Below are positions 1 to 7,883 of a stretch of DNA of 64,000 nucleotides, piece after piece. Below the pieces are notes generated by a model. The model searched no databases, was not told where the DNA came from, and was given only the letters and a program-made list of their open reading frames with translations. Position 1 is the stretch's first letter; each line of letters begins with the position of its first letter. The translations under genes were made by a program, and so were the position numbers. Source of the stretch: Halorubellus litoreus (lineage in GTDB: Archaea > Halobacteriota > Halobacteria > Halobacteriales > Natrialbaceae); the NCBI RefSeq assembly GCF_037081675.1, contig NZ_JAZAQL010000002.1:62001-126000 (forward strand), given 5' to 3'.

Positions 1-1281
1 GAGCACGCGGCCGTCGGCGTCGATGCGGACGCCGAAGCGAGCGAACGCGTGCGAGCCGAACGCGTCCGCGTCGCTCCAGTCGTAGCGGTCCTCGGGGTGG
101 GAAACGGGACAGTCGAACACGGGCTCGTACACGGCGTCGCGCTCGCTGTCGATGCCGCCGCCGACGAGCCCGCCGGTCGCGAGCACGACCGCCTCCGGCT
201 CGTACGGCGTCCTCGTCCCGTTCCGGTCCGCGTAGATGGTCGTGATGCGCGGCGCGGCGTTCTTGCCGGCGTCGCCGCCGTCGCCCGCGCCGGGTTCGAC
301 GTCGTGGTCGACGACGGGGTTCCCGGTGGTGACGGCGACGCCGGCGTCGCGGAGCGCGTCCCGGAGTCGGTACCGGAGGCGAACTCCGGGAAGGCTCGGT
401 GGCGCGGGCGGGAGTTCGAAGACGGCCGCGTCGAGGTGCTCGGCGAGCGCGTCGCGGACCTGGCGCGGGCGGTCCCGGCCCAGTACGGCGGGGAGGCCGA
501 CGCGCTCGACGTCGCCGAAGCCCGCGACCGCACTGCCTGTGGCCGCGCCCTCGTCGGTGTCGCTCGCGTCACCGAAGACGTCGTCGGCGCGCTTCAGCGA
601 GCGCTTCACGCGTTCGGCGAGGCGGCGGCGGACGCCGTCCTCGTCGGTGTCGAGCGCGTGCGCGAGCCTGGTCTGCTGGTCGGTGCCGTCGGGGTCGCCG
701 GGGAACTCGACGGTGACGCCGCCGACGTCGAAGGGCACGCCGACCGCGCGCAGGTGCGCCGCGACGTTGGGGGCGTCCACGTCGGTGTCGCCGTCGAACC
801 CGACGAGGAGGGTGGTTCGGTCGTCGCTCGCCAGCCCGGGCGCGACGCTCGCGGGATACCGTGCGGTCGGCTTCACCGTCCCGCCGACGGTGGGGACGAG
901 CGCGTTCCGCTCGGTGTGCCCGCCCCGGTAGAGGTCGCCGGTCGCGTCGTCGAAGATGGCGAGCCCGCCGCGGAGCGCGTCCACGCCCACGAGCTGATAG
1001 GGGTGGTCCTCGGGGAGCGAGTCGATGGCGTCGAACGGGTTCGCGACCGGCGGCGCGGACGAACCGTCGCCCGCGTCGCCGCCGTCCCCGTCCCTGTCCC
1101 CGTCGCGTGCGTCGTGTGGGTTCGGGTACCCGAGGACGTCGACGAGGCCGCTCGCCTGCTGGAGCGTGCTCTCCGAGTCCGTGACCACGCGCACGCTCGC
1201 GCCCTCGCGAGCGGCCGCCAGTGCCGCGGTCATGCCCGCGAGGCCGCCGCCGACGACGAGGACGTCGTCGCGTATCGCCAC
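1..1281 (-). CDS. glpB: Anaerobic-type glycerol-3-phosphate dehydrogenase subunit B (partial, 3' end off window)
   Basis: Flavoprotein partner of GlpA in membrane-associated oxidation of glycerol-3-phosphate to dihydroxyacetone phosphate. The start is a GTG at 1281, three bases past the glpA stop, so the two genes are translationally linked. Residues 8-17 form the FAD dinucleotide-binding glycine motif (VVGGGLAGMT). A later segment (ATGGLVGGG) matches the second flavin-contact motif, and a Cys in an FDCPVSHPE context follows. 427 codons are visible without a stop, close to the family length, so only the extreme C-terminus and glpC (expected next) are outside. A low-complexity Asp/Gly/Ala stretch near residues 55-75 looks like a lineage-specific linker. 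Confidence 0.9.
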   Translation of the reverse strand, partial: MAIRDDVLVVGGGLAGMTAALAAAREGASVRVVTDSESTLQQASGLVDVLGYPNPHDARDGDRDGDGGDAGDGSSAPPVANPFDAIDSLPEDHPYQLVGVDALRGGLAIFDDATGDLYRGGHTERNALVPTVGGTVKPTARYPASVAPGLASDDRTTLLVGFDGDTDVDAPNVAAHLRAVGVPFDVGGVTVEFPGDPDGTDQQTRLAHALDTDEDGVRRRLAERVKRSLKRADDVFGDASDTDEGAATGSAVAGFGDVERVGLPAVLGRDRPRQVRDALAEHLDAAVFELPPAPPSLPGVRLRYRLRDALRDAGVAVTTGNPVVDHDVEPGAGDGGDAGKNAAPRITTIYADRNGTRTPYEPEAVVLATGGLVGGGIDSERDAVYEPVFDCPVSHPEDRYDWSDADAFGSHAFARFGVRIDADGRVL

Positions 1282-1284
1282 GAC

Positions 1285-3087
1285 TCAGGCACCTCCGTCC
1301 AACTCGCGGCCACCGTCGGTCGCCGCGCCCGCGTCGAACGCCGCGAAGTCCACGTCGACCGCCCTGGCCCCCGTTTCCGTGGCGTCGTCGCCGGGCGCTT
1401 CGCCCTGGTTACCCGTCGGGTGGCGGCCCGCGGGGTCGTGGTCGCGGTTCATCGTCGTCGCGTGCAGGAACGTGTTCAGCGCGGCCTGCGAGAGCTGTTC
1501 GCCCCAGAGCGCGTGCCGGTGGCCCTTCCAGCGCTCGTCGACGAGTTCGTCCCACGCGCCCCGCGTCGTCGCTTCCGGGTAGTCCGCGCTGAGGACGTTC
1601 GCCATCCGATGACAGCACATCCCGCCCTGGCAGTTCCCCATCGACGCCCGCGTCCGGATGCGGACCGCGTTCAGGTCGCTCCCCGACTGCGCGATAGCGT
1701 CACTCACCTCCGCGCGCGTGACGGCCTCGCACTCGCAGACGACCGGGTTCGGGCCGTCGGTGTCGAGGACGTCCTCGGCTCTGGAGCCGAGGCGCTGGCC
1801 GCTCCGGCGCGCGACCGGCGACCGCAGCCCGAAGTCGTCCATCGCCGCGTCGAGCCTGGCGGGATGCTCGCTCCCCGGGAGCGCCTCCTCGGCGGTCGTA
1901 CACCGCCCACGGACGCCGAGCTGGTCGCAGACGTGGTCGCTGATCTCCTCGGCCATCATCCGGTACGTCGTGAACTTCCCGCCGACGATGCTCGACATCC
2001 CGCGCAGGCCGTCGCGCTCCTCGTGGTCGAGCAGGAAGTAGTCGCGCGTGATGTCCGTCGGGTCCTGGCTCCCGACGTCCGGCGGCTCGTACAGCGGCCG
2101 CACGCCCCAGAACGACCGGATCGTGCGTGCGTCGGCGAGGATGGGGACGAGTTCGGTGAGCTGGTCGATGACGAGGTCGACCTCCCAGCCATCCTCGGGG
2201 TAGTCCGCGGGGTCGCTCACCTCCTCGTCGGTCGTCCCGAGGATGGCCGTGGTCTCGTGGGGGACGACGATGTCCGCGTCGCCCTTCGGCCGACACCGGT
2301 TCACGACCGTGTCGACCTGGCGGACGTTCATCACCGTCATCACGCCCTTCGACGGCCGAACGGCGACGTCCACGCCCGCCATGTCGCCTATCTGGCCCGC
2401 CCACGCCCCGGTGGCGTTCACGACGTACTCCGCCGTTATCTCCTCGCGTTCGCCCGCCACGCCGTGCACGCGAGACCCGGAGCCCGCGTGGTGCTGGACC
2501 TCGACGCCGACGACGTCGCGCTCGCCCGACGACCCCGCCGAACCGCCGCCGTCACCGCCCTCGACGAGGACGTCCACGACCTCGGTGTGCGTCTCGATGC
2601 GCGCACCGTGGTTCTCCGCGTCGACCGCGTTCGCGACGACCAGCCGGAACGGGTCGACCGCGCCGTCGGGCACCGAGATGGCCTTGTCGACGTCCTCGGA
2701 GAGGTACGGTTCGACCTCGCGCGCCTCGCGCCCCGTGAGGACCTCCGCGGGGATACCGCACTCGCGACACCCCTGGAGCTTCTCCTCGAAGTACGACTCG
2801 TCGTCCTCGGGGCGCTTGGCGAACAGGCCGCCGGTCTCCTCGACGCAGTGACTCGCGATGTCCCTGAGGACCCGGTTCTCCTCGATGCACTCGCTCGCAC
2901 TCGCCTGGTCGGAGACGGCGTACCGGCCGCCGGAGTGGAGCAGCCCGTGCATGCGACCGGTCGTTCCGTGTGTGAGGTTGCCCTGTTCGACGAGCGTGAC
3001 GTCGACGCCGCGACGCGCCAGGTCGCGCGCGACGCCCGCCCCGGTCGACCCGCCGCCGAGCACGAGAACCTCGGTATCACGTGACAT
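1285..3087 (-). CDS. glpA: Glycerol-3-phosphate dehydrogenase subunit A
   Basis: Catalytic FAD subunit of the GlpABC complex that oxidises glycerol-3-phosphate and feeds electrons to the quinone pool. It has 600 residues. The N-terminal FAD motif GGGSTGAG lies at residues 11-18. The DAO-type fold continues through VNATGAWAGQ and IVGGKFTTYR. The C-terminal BFD-like [2Fe-2S] domain carries CEC and then MGNCQGGMCC, the four-cysteine pattern typical of GlpA. A Gly/Ser-rich insertion near residues 175-190 and an acidic C-terminal tail of about 60 residues exceed the bacterial enzyme. It is first in the minus-strand operon with glpB. A TATA-like element at 3121-3130 lies about 35 nt upstream of the ATG. 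It is divergent from glpK. Confidence 0.95.
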   Translation of the reverse strand: MSRDTEVLVLGGGSTGAGVARDLARRGVDVTLVEQGNLTHGTTGRMHGLLHSGGRYAVSDQASASECIEENRVLRDIASHCVEETGGLFAKRPEDDESYFEEKLQGCRECGIPAEVLTGREAREVEPYLSEDVDKAISVPDGAVDPFRLVVANAVDAENHGARIETHTEVVDVLVEGGDGGGSAGSSGERDVVGVEVQHHAGSGSRVHGVAGEREEITAEYVVNATGAWAGQIGDMAGVDVAVRPSKGVMTVMNVRQVDTVVNRCRPKGDADIVVPHETTAILGTTDEEVSDPADYPEDGWEVDLVIDQLTELVPILADARTIRSFWGVRPLYEPPDVGSQDPTDITRDYFLLDHEERDGLRGMSSIVGGKFTTYRMMAEEISDHVCDQLGVRGRCTTAEEALPGSEHPARLDAAMDDFGLRSPVARRSGQRLGSRAEDVLDTDGPNPVVCECEAVTRAEVSDAIAQSGSDLNAVRIRTRASMGNCQGGMCCHRMANVLSADYPEATTRGAWDELVDERWKGHRHALWGEQLSQAALNTFLHATTMNRDHDPAGRHPTGNQGEAPGDDATETGARAVDVDFAAFDAGAATDGGRELDGGA

Positions 3088-3120
3088 CCGTTCGTCTCCA
3101 ACCTCGGTCCGTCGCCACTT

Positions 3121-3130
3121 GACTTTATCG
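3121..3130 (-). promoter_or_regulatory. Probable TATA box of glpA
   Basis: Read on the minus strand, the sequence CGATAAAGTC lies 34-43 nt before the glpA ATG. It would give a short leader or near-leaderless mRNA. This is a sequence resemblance only; no start site is known. Confidence 0.45.
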
Positions 3131-3204
3131 ACGCCGGCGGGCCTCCAGTAACTCGCGGAAAATACTGCCGCACACGTGGAACTGTCGCTAACGATAGGTC
3201 AAAA

Positions 3205-3217
3205 TCCGCCGGGCGGA
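3205..3217. promoter_or_regulatory. Palindrome in glpA-glpK intergenic region
   Basis: Perfect inverted repeat with six-base arms (TCCGCC / GGCGGA) around one central base, roughly midway between the two divergent promoters. It is flanked by AT-rich sequence, which makes it stand out. It is a candidate binding site for a dimeric regulator, for example a GlpR-like protein; this is inference. Confidence 0.4.
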
Positions 3218-3241
3218 AATATGGGTTCTGAAGAGATTAGA

Positions 3242-3253
3242 AACCATTTGGTT
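3242..3253. promoter_or_regulatory. Palindrome AACCA-TT-TGGTT in glp intergenic region
   Basis: Perfect five-base arms with a two-base centre. It lies between the two other palindromes of this intergenic region and about 55 bp upstream of the probable glpK TATA box. Candidate operator only. Confidence 0.35.
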
Positions 3254-3289
3254 CCTTCTGGGAGCGTTTGGCCGGGGTAGGCCGTAGCA

Positions 3290-3304
3290 TTACCCGTTGG
3301 GTAA
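3290..3304. promoter_or_regulatory. Palindrome abutting the probable glpK TATA box
   Basis: TTACCC-GTT-GGGTAA is a perfect inverted repeat that ends two bases before the likely glpK TATA element (3306-3314, GTTTATCAC). In archaea this is the BRE position, so a protein bound here could block or recruit TFB. It is the strongest candidate for a glycerol-responsive operator in this window. Confidence 0.5.
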
Positions 3305-3305
3305 C

Positions 3306-3314
3306 GTTTATCAC
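3306..3314 (+). promoter_or_regulatory. Probable TATA box of glpK
   Basis: GTTTATCAC lies about 120 nt before the glpK ATG, predicting transcription start near 3335 and a leader of roughly 95 nt that contains the hairpin at 3363-3385. Judged by resemblance to archaeal TATA boxes only. Confidence 0.4.
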
Positions 3315-3362
3315 GATAGTCCCAGTTGTTTACTCCTAACACGGCACCACCAGTAACAGTGC

Positions 3363-3385
3363 GCTGGTCGCGGAGCGCGACCAGC
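3363..3385 (+). promoter_or_regulatory. Strong hairpin in the glpK 5' leader
   Basis: GCTGGTCGCG and CGCGACCAGC form a perfect ten-base-pair stem with a three-base loop, ending 44 nt before the glpK start codon. It is too far from a T-run to be a terminator for an upstream gene, and both neighbours point away from it. It could stabilise or control translation of the glpK mRNA, or be a protein site on DNA. Confidence 0.5.
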
Positions 3386-3429
3386 ACGCGAAGGCATGGG
3401 GCAGGGCCGTGGCTCACAGGGTCACAACG

Positions 3430-4977
3430 ATGACAGACAAAACCTACGTAGGCGCCATCGACCAGGGAACGACCGGCACGCGATTCATGGTCTTCGACCA
3501 CGCCGGCCAGGTCGTCGCCAACGCGTACGAGAAGCACGAACAGATCTACCCCGAACCCGGCTGGGTCGAGCACGACCCGATCGAGATCTGGGAGAACACC
3601 AAGAACGTCGTCCTCGAGGGCCTCTCGGACGCCGGCCTCGAAGCGAGCCAGCTCGAAGCGCTCGGCATCACGAACCAGCGCGAGACGACGGTCGTCTGGG
3701 ACAAGGACTCCGGACGCCCCGTCCACAACGCCCTCGTGTGGCAGGACCGGCGGACGACCGACCGCGTCGAGGAACTCCAGGACGCGGGCAAGGTCGAGGA
3801 GATCCGCGAGAAAACCGGACTGGAGTGCGACGCGTACTTCTCCGCGACGAAGACCGAGTGGATACTCGACAACGCTGAACCGCTCAAGATGGAGAGCTCC
3901 CGTTCCCGCGACCTCCGCGACCGCGCGGTCGACGGCGAACTCCTGATGGGCACGATCGACGCGTGGCTCATCTACAACCTCACGGGCAACCACATCACGG
4001 ACGTCAGTAACGCCTCCCGGACGATGCTGTACAACATCCGGGACATGGAGTGGGACCACGAACTCCTCGAGGAGTTCGACGTCCCCGCGGAGATGGTGCC
4101 CGAGGTCCGTCCGTCCTCCGACGAGGAGTACTACGGACACACGGACCCCGACGGGTTCCTCGGCGAAGCAGTCCCGGTCGCCGGCGCGCTCGGCGACCAG
4201 CAGGCCGCGATGTTCGGCCAGACGTGCTTCGACAAGGGCGACGCGAAGAACACGTACGGCACCGGCGCGTTCTACCTGATGAACACCGGCGAGGAGGCCG
4301 TCGCGTCCGACAACGGCCTGCTCACGACCGTCGGATTCCAGCTGTCCGGCGAACCCGTCCAGTACGCCCTCGAAGGTTCCATCTTCGTCGCCGGCGCGGC
4401 GATCGAATTCCTCGAAGACATCGACCTCATCAACAACGCCGCCCAGACCGCGGAACTCGCGCGGTCGGTCGACTCGACCGACGGCGTCTACATGGTCCCG
4501 GCGTTCACCGGCCTCGGCGCCCCGCACTGGGACGGTCGCGCTCGCGGGACCATCGTCGGGATGACCCGCGGGACGCGCAAGGAGCACCTCGTCCGGGCGA
4601 CGCTCGAGAGCATCGCGTACCAGACTCGCGACCTCGCGGAGGCGATGGAGGCGGACTCCGGGATCGAGACGACGAGCCTGCGCGTCGACGGCGGCGCGGT
4701 CAAGAACAACTTCCTCTGTCAGCTCCAGTCCGACATCATCCAGACGGACATCGTCCGGCCGGAGGTCGACGAGACGACCGCGCTCGGGAGCGCGTACGCC
4801 GCCGGGCTCGCCGTCGGCTACTGGGACAGCGTCGACGAGCTCCGCGAGAACTGGCAGATAGACCGCGAGTTCGAGGCCGAGATGGACGGTTCGAAGGCCG
4901 ACAAGATGTACGCGCGCTGGGACGACGCCGTCGAGCGGTCGCTCGACTGGGCGCGCGACGACGAAGGAGGTGACTGA
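3430..4977 (+). CDS. glpK: Glycerol kinase
   Basis: Phosphorylates glycerol with ATP to sn-glycerol-3-phosphate, the first committed step of glycerol catabolism, important in haloarchaea that eat Dunaliella-derived glycerol. The protein has 515 residues. The ATP-binding DQGTTGTR is at residues 11-18. A glycerol-contact region includes TNQRET and WQDRR. The catalytic Asp lies in the conserved GALGDQQAA segment, and GTGAFYLMNTG is the FGGY-family phosphate loop. I chose the ATG at 3430 because homology begins at MTDKTY; an in-frame GTG at 3409 would add seven unrelated residues. It is followed three bases later by the putative facilitator gene. Upstream lie a hairpin leader and palindromes shared with glpA. 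Confidence 0.97.
   Translation: MTDKTYVGAIDQGTTGTRFMVFDHAGQVVANAYEKHEQIYPEPGWVEHDPIEIWENTKNVVLEGLSDAGLEASQLEALGITNQRETTVVWDKDSGRPVHNALVWQDRRTTDRVEELQDAGKVEEIREKTGLECDAYFSATKTEWILDNAEPLKMESSRSRDLRDRAVDGELLMGTIDAWLIYNLTGNHITDVSNASRTMLYNIRDMEWDHELLEEFDVPAEMVPEVRPSSDEEYYGHTDPDGFLGEAVPVAGALGDQQAAMFGQTCFDKGDAKNTYGTGAFYLMNTGEEAVASDNGLLTTVGFQLSGEPVQYALEGSIFVAGAAIEFLEDIDLINNAAQTAELARSVDSTDGVYMVPAFTGLGAPHWDGRARGTIVGMTRGTRKEHLVRATLESIAYQTRDLAEAMEADSGIETTSLRVDGGAVKNNFLCQLQSDIIQTDIVRPEVDETTALGSAYAAGLAVGYWDSVDELRENWQIDREFEAEMDGSKADKMYARWDDAVERSLDWARDDEGGD
4964..4973 (+). promoter_or_regulatory. Shine-Dalgarno for the gene downstream of glpK
   Basis: AAGGAGGTGA inside the glpK 3' end sits seven bases before the ATG at 4981. 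A strong internal ribosome-binding site supports that start and co-translation of glpK with the membrane protein. Confidence 0.7.
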
Positions 4978-4980
4978 CCG

Positions 4981-6072
4981 ATGCAATCGATCCTCCTCCA
5001 ACTCCCGGTCATCGACGCGACAGTCACCGAACTCGTCGTGCTCCTCATCGCCGCGCTCGCCGGCGGCGCGTTCGGCGCCGCCATCGGCGCACTCCCGGCG
5101 TTCATCTTCACGGGGTTCGTCGTGTTCCTCGGCGAAGGCCTCGCCATCCTCCGGAACAACGTCGGCGGGGCGGTCGGCGACGTCGGTGCCGGTGAACTCG
5201 CGACCGGTATCACGGGTGTCATCGGGTTCGGGATGGTCACCGGCCCGCACGTCGCGTTCGCGGGCGGTGTCGCCGCCTCCGCGTACGCCGGGAAGAAGTA
5301 CCCCGAGATGGAGCCCGACGACTGGGACTACCACTTCGGGAAGAACATCCTGTACGCGTTCGGCACGAAGCCCGACATCCTCGCCGTCGGCGCCATCTTC
5401 GGCGTGTTCGGGATGCTGTTCAACCGGATCTTCGCCGGCATCTTCGCGTTCGGTGGCTTCGGCCTCACCGACTCCATCGCCGTGACCGTCGTCGCCTCGG
5501 CGTTCCTCGCCCGCGTCGTCTTCGGGTACCCGATCGTCGGGAAGGCACAGGGCAAAGGCTTCTTCGACATGACGCCGTTCGAGCGCGAGGAACCGCACAT
5601 GGCCGCCGACGGCGGCACCCAGGAGCACGCCGGACGGCTCGCGACCGAACCGTGGCTCCCCCACCAGTACAAGTGGAGTGGCGTCGCCGCCATCGGTCTC
5701 GTCGGCGGCGTCCTCGGCGGCTACCTCTGGCTCCGCACGGGGAGCATCTTCCTCGGGTACGCCATCTCCGCGATCAGCCTGCTGTTCCTCCAGCTCGGCG
5801 TGGAGAAGATCCCCGTCACGCACCACATCACCCTCCTCGGGTCGGTCGGTGCGGTCGTCGCCGCGGAGACCGTCGGGAGCGACCCCGTCGTCCTCATCGC
5901 CGCGGGCGTCCTCGGGATGGTCAGCGGGCTCGCGGGCGAGGCGACCCAGCGCGTGTTCTACTCGCACTCCGGGACGCACGTCGACCCGCCCGCGATGGCA
6001 ATTGCACTTGTGATGCTCATCGTGGGCGTCCTCGCCATCGCCGGCGTCATCCCGACCGCGGGCTACCTATGA
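4981..6072 (+). CDS. Multi-spanning membrane protein co-transcribed with glpK, putative glycerol facilitator
   Basis: 363 residues, very hydrophobic, with about eight predicted membrane segments rich in Gly and Ala. A central cytoplasmic or surface loop near residues 190-225 is charged and ends in LPHQYKWSG. It resembles the protein encoded next to glpK in Haloferax volcanii (sometimes called GlpX there), which has been proposed to be a glycerol facilitator; it is not an aquaporin, since no NPA motif is visible. The three-base gap after glpK and the strong Shine-Dalgarno site argue for one operon and a role in glycerol entry. Transport activity is inference from context. Confidence 0.75.
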   Translation: MQSILLQLPVIDATVTELVVLLIAALAGGAFGAAIGALPAFIFTGFVVFLGEGLAILRNNVGGAVGDVGAGELATGITGVIGFGMVTGPHVAFAGGVAASAYAGKKYPEMEPDDWDYHFGKNILYAFGTKPDILAVGAIFGVFGMLFNRIFAGIFAFGGFGLTDSIAVTVVASAFLARVVFGYPIVGKAQGKGFFDMTPFEREEPHMAADGGTQEHAGRLATEPWLPHQYKWSGVAAIGLVGGVLGGYLWLRTGSIFLGYAISAISLLFLQLGVEKIPVTHHITLLGSVGAVVAAETVGSDPVVLIAAGVLGMVSGLAGEATQRVFYSHSGTHVDPPAMAIALVMLIVGVLAIAGVIPTAGYL

Positions 6073-6475
6073 AGCTCGCGTAACGATCCCTGGCCCGGCG
6101 AACGCACGCGGTCGTTCGCGCGGGCCGACCGACGCCCGAGGGCGGCGTGCCCATAGCACGCCACCACCACCACCACAGCGTCTCACGGCGCGCTCGCACG
6201 AGTGCGTCGCATCACGCCGCCCACGCGTCTCGCGCGACGCCGCCACACCCGGCGTCGCACCCTACCGCGCCCCGGCGTCGCACCGCGACGCCTCGTCGTG
6301 CTCGCAGCGACACCAACCGGGTGCTCGCAGCCACACCGACGCGCCTCCGCGGATGCTCGCGCGCTCCCGCGGATGCCCACCACGACGATCCGGTTCCTTC
6401 TTTCGTGCGTACTCGAACGCCAAGCGGCGGTCCCGTCGTGAAAGAGTTACCTGCGCGGCGGCCCGACGGAGTGAC
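6073..6475. other. Intergenic region with short internal repeats
   Basis: About 400 bp with no convincing gene. It contains a run of five CAC/His-like triplets near 6162-6176 and several short direct repeats (a 13-base CCGGCGTCGCACC at 6249 and 6272, a ten-base GTGCTCGCAG pair, a CCGCGGATGC pair). Open frames through it encode low-complexity His/Arg/Pro sequence and are rejected. The 3' part must contain the promoter of the phosphatase gene, although no clean TATA box is evident. Confidence 0.5.
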
Positions 6476-7234
6476 ATGACCGACCGCCAGCGCGACGACG
6501 CCCGCGGTACCGTGAGCGACCGCCAGCGCGACGACGCCCGCGGTACCGTGAGCGACCTGCCGCCGCTCGTCCTCGACATCGACGGCACGCTCACCCGCCC
6601 GAGCGGGCACGGCATCGACCCGCGCGTCTTCGACCCCGTCCACGACTGGCCCGCGCCCGTCGTCCTCGCCACCGGGAAGGCGTTCCCGTACCCGATCGCG
6701 CTCTGTGACTTCCTCGACATCGAGCACCTCGTCGTCGCCGAGAACGGCGGCGTCGCCGTCGCGCACGACGACGTCCACGTGCACGACGCCGGCGACCGCA
6801 TCGACGACGTCGCCGCCGCCATCAGGGACGCCGGGCACGACCTCGGCTGGGGCGTCGCGGACCTCGTGAACCGCTGGCGCGAGACCGAACTCGCCGTCCG
6901 CCGGGACGTCCCCGCGGACCCGCTCCGCGACCTCGCCGCGGCGCACGACCTCGCGTTCGTCGACACCGGCTACGCGTACCACCTGAAGCCCCACGACGTC
7001 TCCAAGGGCCTCGCACTGGAGCGGGTCGCGGGCGCGCTCGACCGCGACCCGAGCGCGTTCGTCGCGGTCGGCGACAGCGAGAACGACGTCTCGACGTTCG
7101 AACGCGTCGACGAGAGCTACGCGGTCGCGAACGCCGACGACGCCGCGCGCGCCGCCGCCACCACCGTCCTCGACGCCGCGCACGCCGACGGCACCCTCGC
7201 CGCGCTCGACGCCGTCCGCGACCGTCACGCCTGA
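6476..7234 (+). CDS. Phosphoglycolate phosphatase, archaeal HAD type
   Basis: HAD-superfamily phosphatase of the archaeal phosphoglycolate phosphatase/SPP-like group, 252 residues from the ATG. Motif I DIDGTLTR is at residues 34-41, with the nucleophile Asp and the acid/base Asp two residues later; the conserved AENGG follows, and GDSENDVSTF is motif III/IV. The first 27 residues contain a 12-residue segment (RQRDDARGTVSD) duplicated in tandem. The duplication creates three possible in-frame starts: ATG 6476, GTG 6511 and GTG 6547. Homology to the family begins only after the third. The real start is therefore uncertain, and the 252-residue form is the longest reading. Confidence 0.88.
   Translation: MTDRQRDDARGTVSDRQRDDARGTVSDLPPLVLDIDGTLTRPSGHGIDPRVFDPVHDWPAPVVLATGKAFPYPIALCDFLDIEHLVVAENGGVAVAHDDVHVHDAGDRIDDVAAAIRDAGHDLGWGVADLVNRWRETELAVRRDVPADPLRDLAAAHDLAFVDTGYAYHLKPHDVSKGLALERVAGALDRDPSAFVAVGDSENDVSTFERVDESYAVANADDAARAAATTVLDAAHADGTLAALDAVRDRHA
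6482..6553. repeat. 36-bp perfect tandem duplication at the phosphatase start
   Basis: Two adjacent copies of a 36-bp unit (GACCGCCAGC...GTGAGC), twelve codons each, copy 1 at 6482-6517 and copy 2 at 6518-6553. Each copy carries an in-frame GTG, so the duplication multiplied potential initiation codons without breaking the frame. Confidence 0.9.
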
Positions 7235-7336
7235 CGACCGAGTTCTCGACCGCGTCAGCGCGCGCTGGCCGGACCAGTGCGTGTTCCCGGGACAGACGTC
7301 GTAGCGCTACGTACGGGTCGCCGTCGGCGTCGCGGC

Positions 7337-7552
7337 TCAGTCGACGGCGAGCCCGTTACGGGCGAGAAAGCCGGTGACGTCCTTGATGACGGCCGGCGAC
7401 CCGACGATGCGACAGTACTCCTCGTTCACCGGCGCGATGGTGACCATGAACCGCTCGTCGACGGCCGCGTCGAGCCCGGCGAGCGCGTCGCGTTCCATCA
7501 CGATCTGCGTGCTATCGCGGAGCTGTGCCGGGTCAGGCATCTGTCGAGTCAA
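7337..7552 (-). CDS. Small conserved-looking haloarchaeal protein, function unknown
   Basis: 71 residues. The sequence is acidic and balanced in composition, ending NGLAVD, with a core of YCRIVGSPAVIKDVTGFLARNG that looks like a small folded alpha/beta domain. I recall short haloarchaeal proteins with this ending (the VNG_1110C type), but cannot confirm membership. The codon bias fits a real gene. An internal ATG four codons in (7540) is an alternative start. It stands alone between the phosphatase and the divergent transporter operon, convergent with the former. No function is proposed. Confidence 0.6.
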   Translation of the reverse strand: MTRQMPDPAQLRDSTQIVMERDALAGLDAAVDERFMVTIAPVNEEYCRIVGSPAVIKDVTGFLARNGLAVD

Positions 7553-7883
7553 CGGTGATGGCCATCAAGTATTAACGTGGCGGAACAGGGCGAGGGGACG
7601 CAGGGACCGTGCTCGCGCGCACTCGACCGGCCGCGAACGCGCATGCGCCGCCGACCGAGGGGCCGGGGCGCACTACCGGCGCTGGCCGGGCCGCACTACC
7701 CGGACGGCCCGCTCCGAGCACGAACCTCGACTCTCGAACCGAGAAACAGCTTCTAGGGTGCTCTATCGTGGTTTTTCGGGCTTTCAGTTCGGTTCGTGTA
7801 TGTGGTCGTGATGGAGCCGTCTGTGAGTAAGTAATCGGTTTGCCTAAAGCAAGAATTAAATATGTAAGGTAAAAGTATGAGCT
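7553..7883. other. Promoter region of the peptide transporter operon
   Basis: 331 bp without a convincing gene. The first part is GC-rich with an imperfect direct repeat around CGCACTAC. The final 100 bp become AT-rich and hold the TATA box at 7856-7864. It must also contain the promoter of the small minus-strand gene at its left end. Confidence 0.55.
7856..7864 (+). promoter_or_regulatory. TATA box of the dpp-type operon
   Basis: TTAAATATG, centred about 24 nt before the ATG at 7884, with A-rich sequence on both sides. The spacing predicts a leaderless transcript. An ATG at 7877 is out of frame and stops after five codons, which supports 7884 as the start. Confidence 0.6.

Noticed and set aside
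49..3084. Very long open frame on the plus strand opposite glpB-glpA
   Set aside because: It encodes Arg/Val/Asp-rich low-complexity sequence antisense to two clearly homologous genes. GC-rich haloarchaeal DNA gives such shadow frames opposite most real genes (also opposite glpK, the S-layer gene, the RND exporter and RqcH).
6147..6479. His-rich open frame (HHHHH) upstream of the phosphatase
   Set aside because: Its composition (His, Arg, Pro, Ala) is unlike a halophile protein, there is no start context, and it stems from a CAC triplet run.
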